A stretch of DNA of 64,000 nt from SAR324 cluster bacterium (GTDB taxonomy: Bacteria > SAR324 > NAC60-12), in contig JANQJU010000033.1 of the NCBI GenBank assembly GCA_028281495.1, positions 1 to 64,000 of the forward strand. Direction: 5' to 3'. How positions within the stretch are numbered: the stretch's first letter is position 1; each line of letters starts with the position of its first letter. Of the stretch, positions 60,618 to 64,000 are shown in pieces. The position numbers and the translations under genes were made by a program. The notes below the pieces were generated by a model. The model saw only the letters and a program-made list of their open reading frames with translations, searched no databases and had not been told where the DNA came from.

Positions 60618-60707
60618 GGCTTCCTTGTCGATGGGTACAGCATTCAAGCGCATCCTGTCAGGGTCTACCTTCAGGATTAAACACCATCGTCATAAAGCCA
60701 AGTTTAC

Positions 60708-60747
60708 AAAAAAAAATCCGTAGGACCGATCACTCGACCCTACGGAT
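60708..60747 (-). terminator. Rho-independent terminator of the small secreted gene, copy B
   Basis: Read on the minus strand, the arms pair over 15 positions with a GTGA loop (60715-60747) and run into a T-tract (A-run at 60708-60716 on the plus strand). It corresponds to the terminator at 9475-9515, inverted. Confidence 0.9.
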
Positions 60748-60779
60748 TCTTCGAGAAGGAGAGGTGCATGGTAAAAAAC

Positions 60780-61079
60780 TTAGTTGCCCGCCACGATGCT
60801 CCCTACAGAAGCTGCTGCATGCCCATCTTGGGTTGCAGTACGGACCGATGTCGTTTTGATTTCATTTTTCAACGAGGCTTTCACTTGGCTGCTTTCATGG
60901 GCCACGATGCTGCCCAAGTGCACTTCTGCATCTCCGTTATCAGAGAACGTTTCCAAAGAGCTGTTGGTGATGTTTTGGGTAACGTCTGCTTCGACTTTAG
61001 CATCTCCAGCATAAGCATTAGCAGCGAATCCGAAAGCAACGAGGATGAAAGCAACTTTGAGGGATTGAATCAGTTTCAT
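60780..61079 (-). CDS. Small secreted protein with two internal 36-residue repeats, copy B
   Basis: 99 residues, paralogue of 9128-9427. The first 36 residues (signal peptide plus GDAKVEAD) are identical in protein and almost identical in DNA. After that the mature part differs at about a third of positions, while the repeat landmarks are kept (LGSIVAHESSQVKA, then ASVGSIVAGN at the end). All differences keep the reading frame, and the pattern of alternating hydrophobic residues is the same. It is flanked by the same leader and the same terminator as copy A, so the whole expression unit was duplicated in inverted orientation. Confidence 0.8.
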   Translation of the reverse strand: MKLIQSLKVAFILVAFGFAANAYAGDAKVEADVTQNITNSSLETFSDNGDAEVHLGSIVAHESSQVKASLKNEIKTTSVRTATQDGHAAASVGSIVAGN

Positions 61080-61178
61080 GGGGTCTCCTTAACAGTGAGG
61101 GTTGTTTTTTGTTGTGCCCACCGGGGCGTTTTGTTGTGTGACGCTATGTCTTATCCTTCTGCACAGCCGAGACCACCT
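61080..61178 (-). repeat. Conserved 99-bp leader, copy B
   Basis: Inverted counterpart of 9029-9127 with two differences. Identity ends at 61178; beyond it the sequence is AT-rich and unrelated to the region before 9029. Confidence 0.75.
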
Positions 61179-61346
61179 CGATGAATAGATTTTTAATTAT
61201 TTTTCAAAAAACTGATATTATTTTAAAATTTATGAAAATATTTTTTAAAAAGTACGATTCACCCCCATCGACGAAAGAAACTCTTTTTGCGACGCAAGAG
61301 GCCTCAACAAACGGGACAAGAATTATCTTGTGTGGATTTCTAGAAT

Positions 61347-61661
61347 TCAAACCGCTTCTTTGTCGTTGCCACAATTCCAGCAGGTAGAAAACTGAGGTTC
61401 ATGCACCTCTCCACATTGGGAGCACTCCCACGTGGCTTCATCTAAGGAGGGGAGGTTGGTGATAGCATGGAGCAATTCTTCGGCGCGATCATAGTGTTCG
61501 GATTCAATGACCCACACAGTGGCCCAACTTACGATCGGGGTGATTTCACCCATACTAGAACGATTTTCGTCTTTCACGACACAATCAATACCTTCTGCCT
61601 GAAGTCGGTCGGTCAGCATTTGGACAAACATTCGGTCAGAAGATCGATGCAAACGTTTCAT
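61347..61661 (-). CDS. DUF2007-type protein with C-terminal zinc ribbon
   Basis: 104 residues from the ATG at 61661, with GGAG eight bases upstream. The DUF2007 (putative signal-transducing) domain is the first 70 residues (RMFVQMLTDRLQAEGIDCVV ... WVIESEHYDRAEELLHAI). A zinc ribbon follows: CSQCGEVHEP and CWNCGND. It follows the TauE/SafE gene by 16 bases on the same strand. The function of this family is not established; it may bind a ligand or a protein through its ribbon. Confidence 0.82.
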   Translation of the reverse strand: MKRLHRSSDRMFVQMLTDRLQAEGIDCVVKDENRSSMGEITPIVSWATVWVIESEHYDRAEELLHAITNLPSLDEATWECSQCGEVHEPQFSTCWNCGNDKEAV

Positions 61662-61677
61662 AGGAATTTCTCCACAA

Positions 61678-62472
61678 TTAATTGCTGATTTGGACAAACA
61701 ACATGATTCCCAGCAGGAGTAATATCAGATAGATGAACTTCTCAAAACGCTTGGGCGAGATGCGGTGATTCAATACCCCCCCTAAAAAAATGGCGAACAG
61801 CACACACGGAAAAGCAAACACGTAGAGTTGAATCACCGACGGAGTCCAGAGGCCTTCTAAACCATGCCCGACCATGATCATGCTACCCGTTGGAAAGAAA
61901 TAGCCTTGCATTGTGGCTCGAAATCGGTCTGGTGGCCAGTTGCGCAATGTGCCGTAAACCACCGCTGGGGGACCATTTGTATTGTATGCCCCGCCTAACA
62001 CACCGCCTACAAAACCAAACACATAAGCCCATTGTTCGTTTTCCAATCGCACCAGTCGTCGTTGCAACAAATTATAGCTGGCAAACAGCACCAACACCCC
62101 AGCAAGTACCCCCTGAACCCATCTTTCTGGCAATTCAGTGAGCAGATACAAACCCAATGGAATCCCTGCTAATGCCGATAGAATGAGTCTCCAGGCAGCA
62201 CGAAGATCCACGATTCGCCAATTTTTCATTAAAATCACAGCAGCAATAGTAGTCGCTCCAAAGGCCACTAAGGGAGTGGCCGTTTGTACATTCGTCAATA
62301 ACGTGATCAAAGGCATCGCCAATAAGGCATCCCCAAATCCGAAGGTGGAACGGGTTAACGTTGAAAAAAATAAAATACCCACGATGAAAAATATCGTGGA
62401 CTGGGGTGCTAATAATTCCAATGAGTCCTCATGGTCTCTGAGTTCTTGAAAATGCAGGTCACGACGTCTCAC
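61678..62472 (-). CDS. TauE/SafE-family (TSUP) membrane permease
   Basis: 264 residues with seven or eight membrane helices. The family pattern is visible as STFGFGDALLAMPLI near the start, the repeat GGVLGGAYNTNGPPAVVYG in the middle, and PCVLFAIFLGGVLNHRI toward the end. TSUP proteins export or import sulfite, sulfoacetate and related organosulfur anions. The start is uncertain: a GTG at 62472 overlaps the cyclase stop by 14 bases. The DUF2007 gene follows closely. The substrate is not known. Confidence 0.82.
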   Translation of the reverse strand: MRRRDLHFQELRDHEDSLELLAPQSTIFFIVGILFFSTLTRSTFGFGDALLAMPLITLLTNVQTATPLVAFGATTIAAVILMKNWRIVDLRAAWRLILSALAGIPLGLYLLTELPERWVQGVLAGVLVLFASYNLLQRRLVRLENEQWAYVFGFVGGVLGGAYNTNGPPAVVYGTLRNWPPDRFRATMQGYFFPTGSMIMVGHGLEGLWTPSVIQLYVFAFPCVLFAIFLGGVLNHRISPKRFEKFIYLILLLLGIMLFVQISN

Positions 62473-63799
62473 CTTTGGTGATGTGCATCACATCATACAA
62501 CCCCTGCACGCCTTTGAGCGTGGCTTGCATCGGTTTCACCTTCCAGCCATGGTCCTGCACTTGTTCCTGGATTCCTGGCTCTTCATAAAACTGTTTTGAC
62601 ATCATGATATCCTTCCCACCAGAAAGTCCCTGAACCCGAGCCGCAATGTTAACCACCCGTCCGAAGTAGTCCAATCGATCATTGGAAGTCACGGCAATGC
62701 AAGGCCCTCGGTGCATGCCTACCTTGATCACAATATCGTCTAGATCTAGATGTTCTGTATTGAACTCGTGAAAAGCGTTATGCATTTCAAATACGGCAGA
62801 GGTCGCATCACTAGACACCAAAAACGAGGCCATGATCGCATCGCCAATGGTTTTCACAATCGCCCCGTTATTGCGGGTTACGGTCTCCTTCAAAATTTTA
62901 AAGTGTTCTTTTACCAGATAGTAGGCTTTGGAATCGCCTTGGCGCTCATACAATTCAGTCGACCCCTTGATATCGGTGAAGACAAACACAATATGCTGGA
63001 CTGCAAACGATTCGTCGGAGGAAATCAATTCTGCTGAGAAATAATCTCGAAAAATCTGATTCGAAGCTACCATTGCCCCCGACACCCAAGGAAAATCCTT
63101 GGCCCGTGAAAACTCAAATTCAGCTCTCTCGTCACTCTGGTTCAATAAACGAAGTACGAATGGGCCAGTGCCCAACCACTCTTTTCCCCGGACAAGGTTT
63201 TCTCCATCATAAGTGTATTCGACGACTCGTGGTGTCTCGACCTGTTTCTCTGTCACCACTAACGGCCGCGACACTCCGAATCCGGGTTGATACATATGGT
63301 AAGACCCCGGGGTTAAAGTGATATGAACTTCTTGCTGTCCACCAGGATCTGCCGAAATTGTGAACGGTTCTTCAATATGAATCCAAGCTTGCATCACATC
63401 CAGAAAAGGAACATTGCCGATGTTTCGAATGTTGGGATTGACTCGGAAGGTGACTTCTACGGCATTATCAAACCCACCATCGATATCAATTTGGCAATAA
63501 TTGCAGTGGGCCTTCGAGATCAACTCCGCCAAGGTTGCAGAGACTGTAGTGGGTCCTTTGCAGGAAGGGCATTTGATATCCCATTCCAAATCAAAAATTC
63601 CAGCTTTGGTGCCATACAGAAAAGCATTCAAAACATCATTCCGATCCAACGACCAAGCATCTGCCATTCGAAACGGCGAAATGCGATACAACTGAGGTTG
63701 TGGAGCCATTTCGATATGATGAGCAATCCCATCACAGATGGCTTGGGAAACACCGACTTTCCGCATATCATCTAAATGTTTTTCCAATAACTCTGCCAT
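62459..63799 (-). CDS. Class III adenylate/guanylate cyclase with DUF5939-like N-terminus
   Basis: 446 residues from the ATG at 63799, with GGAGG five bases upstream. The C-terminal 180 residues are a class III nucleotidyl cyclase: metal-binding aspartates in FVFTDIKGSTELYERQGD and VKTIGDAIMASF, and FGRVVNIAARVQGLSGG at the transition-state Asn/Arg position. The N-terminal 260 residues match the DUF5939-type region (PFRMADAWSLDRNDVLNAFL, CPSCKG ... CNYC, VEVTFRVNPNIR), including a possible zinc-binding pair of CxxC motifs. It makes cAMP or cGMP; the base-specific residues cannot be fixed by eye. The permease gene overlaps its stop. Confidence 0.9.
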   Translation of the reverse strand: MAELLEKHLDDMRKVGVSQAICDGIAHHIEMAPQPQLYRISPFRMADAWSLDRNDVLNAFLYGTKAGIFDLEWDIKCPSCKGPTTVSATLAELISKAHCNYCQIDIDGGFDNAVEVTFRVNPNIRNIGNVPFLDVMQAWIHIEEPFTISADPGGQQEVHITLTPGSYHMYQPGFGVSRPLVVTEKQVETPRVVEYTYDGENLVRGKEWLGTGPFVLRLLNQSDERAEFEFSRAKDFPWVSGAMVASNQIFRDYFSAELISSDESFAVQHIVFVFTDIKGSTELYERQGDSKAYYLVKEHFKILKETVTRNNGAIVKTIGDAIMASFLVSSDATSAVFEMHNAFHEFNTEHLDLDDIVIKVGMHRGPCIAVTSNDRLDYFGRVVNIAARVQGLSGGKDIMMSKQFYEEPGIQEQVQDHGWKVKPMQATLKGVQGLYDVMHITKGETS

Positions 63800-64000
63800 T
63801 TTGTCCTCCGTCAAGATAAGGGTTTTATTGGGTCTACCATGACGCACAATCGATTGCGTTGCAACTCGGCAGTAGAGACCGCTACGAATCGCTTCACAGC
63901 ACACACTCCACACGAACTAGAGATTGACTCCCAAGGTAGGAAGTACCAGTATGCATTCTTGAACATCTTGTATTCCCATAACCCTCATTTCACAAGGACG
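63800..64000. other. Window end, upstream of the cyclase gene
   Basis: About 200 bases with no open frame that I can support. They should contain the cyclase promoter. Confidence 0.35.

Noticed and set aside
1-64000. tRNA, rRNA or CRISPR arrays
   Set aside because: The gene-free stretches were read on both strands; no cloverleaf-like sequence, ribosomal sequence or regularly spaced repeat array was seen.

Overview
The window reads as chromosomal DNA of a Gram-negative, motile, metabolically versatile bacterium. Envelope genes support this (an OstA/LptA-type periplasmic protein, two proteins with OmpA-like peptidoglycan-binding ends, a lipoprotein M16 protease and many Sec signal peptides), as do CheR and CheV, a large histidine-kinase repertoire, and housekeeping genes pyrG, gpmI, thiE and a CbiA-type cobyrinate synthase. 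Base composition looks moderately AT-rich by eye. Rpn-type and PD-(D/E)XK proteins plus the signalling-heavy content suggest a proteobacterium-like lineage, but nothing in the sequence fixes the taxon. No rRNA, tRNA, CRISPR array or intact transposase was seen.

Layout. 1-4.0 kb: a truncated helix-turn-helix gene and a three-gene unit of two OpuAC-type binding proteins feeding a membrane-bound HAMP/receiver-like/HTH protein. 4.2-7.7 kb: the tail of a decayed Rpn gene and a tightly coupled cassette eamA, 2OG-Fe(II) oxygenase, PhyH-type oxygenase, astA. 8.1-14.5 kb: FAH hydrolase, a small secreted repeat protein, a glycosyltransferase, an AAA/PD-(D/E)XK protein, a HAD phosphatase and a Coq4-like protein. 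14.7-22.1 kb: a six-gene envelope operon (SBP-OmpA fusion, VWA protein, anchored SBP-OmpA fusion, membrane coiled-coil protein, PspA, AAA+ protein). This is the best candidate for an undescribed system. 22.3-32.7 kb: an eight-gene signalling cluster (two hybrid kinases, REC-RsbW, CheR, CheV, STAS, REC-PAS-LuxR, REC-HisKA_2). 32.8-36.2 kb: SGNH hydrolase, a divergent pair of small secreted paralogues and a methyltransferase-like protein. 36.2-39.6 kb: pyrG, OstA protein, FKBP. 40.5-50.6 kb: a solute-binding protein, gpmI, a YhdJ-like methylase, a TPR protein, a membrane RsbW-like kinase, thiE, a SufR-like regulator, a minisatellite and an Smr protein. 50.6-53.5 kb: an ECF sigma factor with an OmpR-type two-component pair. 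53.6-63.8 kb: a TMTC-like TPR membrane protein, a cobyrinate synthase, an M16 protease, the second copy of the small secreted repeat protein, a DUF2007 protein, a TauE/SafE permease and a class III nucleotide cyclase.

Themes. Periplasmic binding-protein folds occur five times (2.2, 3.1, 18.1, 20.4 and 40.5 kb) with no ABC permease or transporter ATPase anywhere in the window, which points to sensing rather than import. Two separate pairs of small secreted paralogues each share an almost identical untranslated leader while their mature parts diverge. Partner-switching parts (two RsbW-like ATPases, one STAS protein) coexist with phosphorelay and CheR/CheV genes but without a chemoreceptor or CheA.
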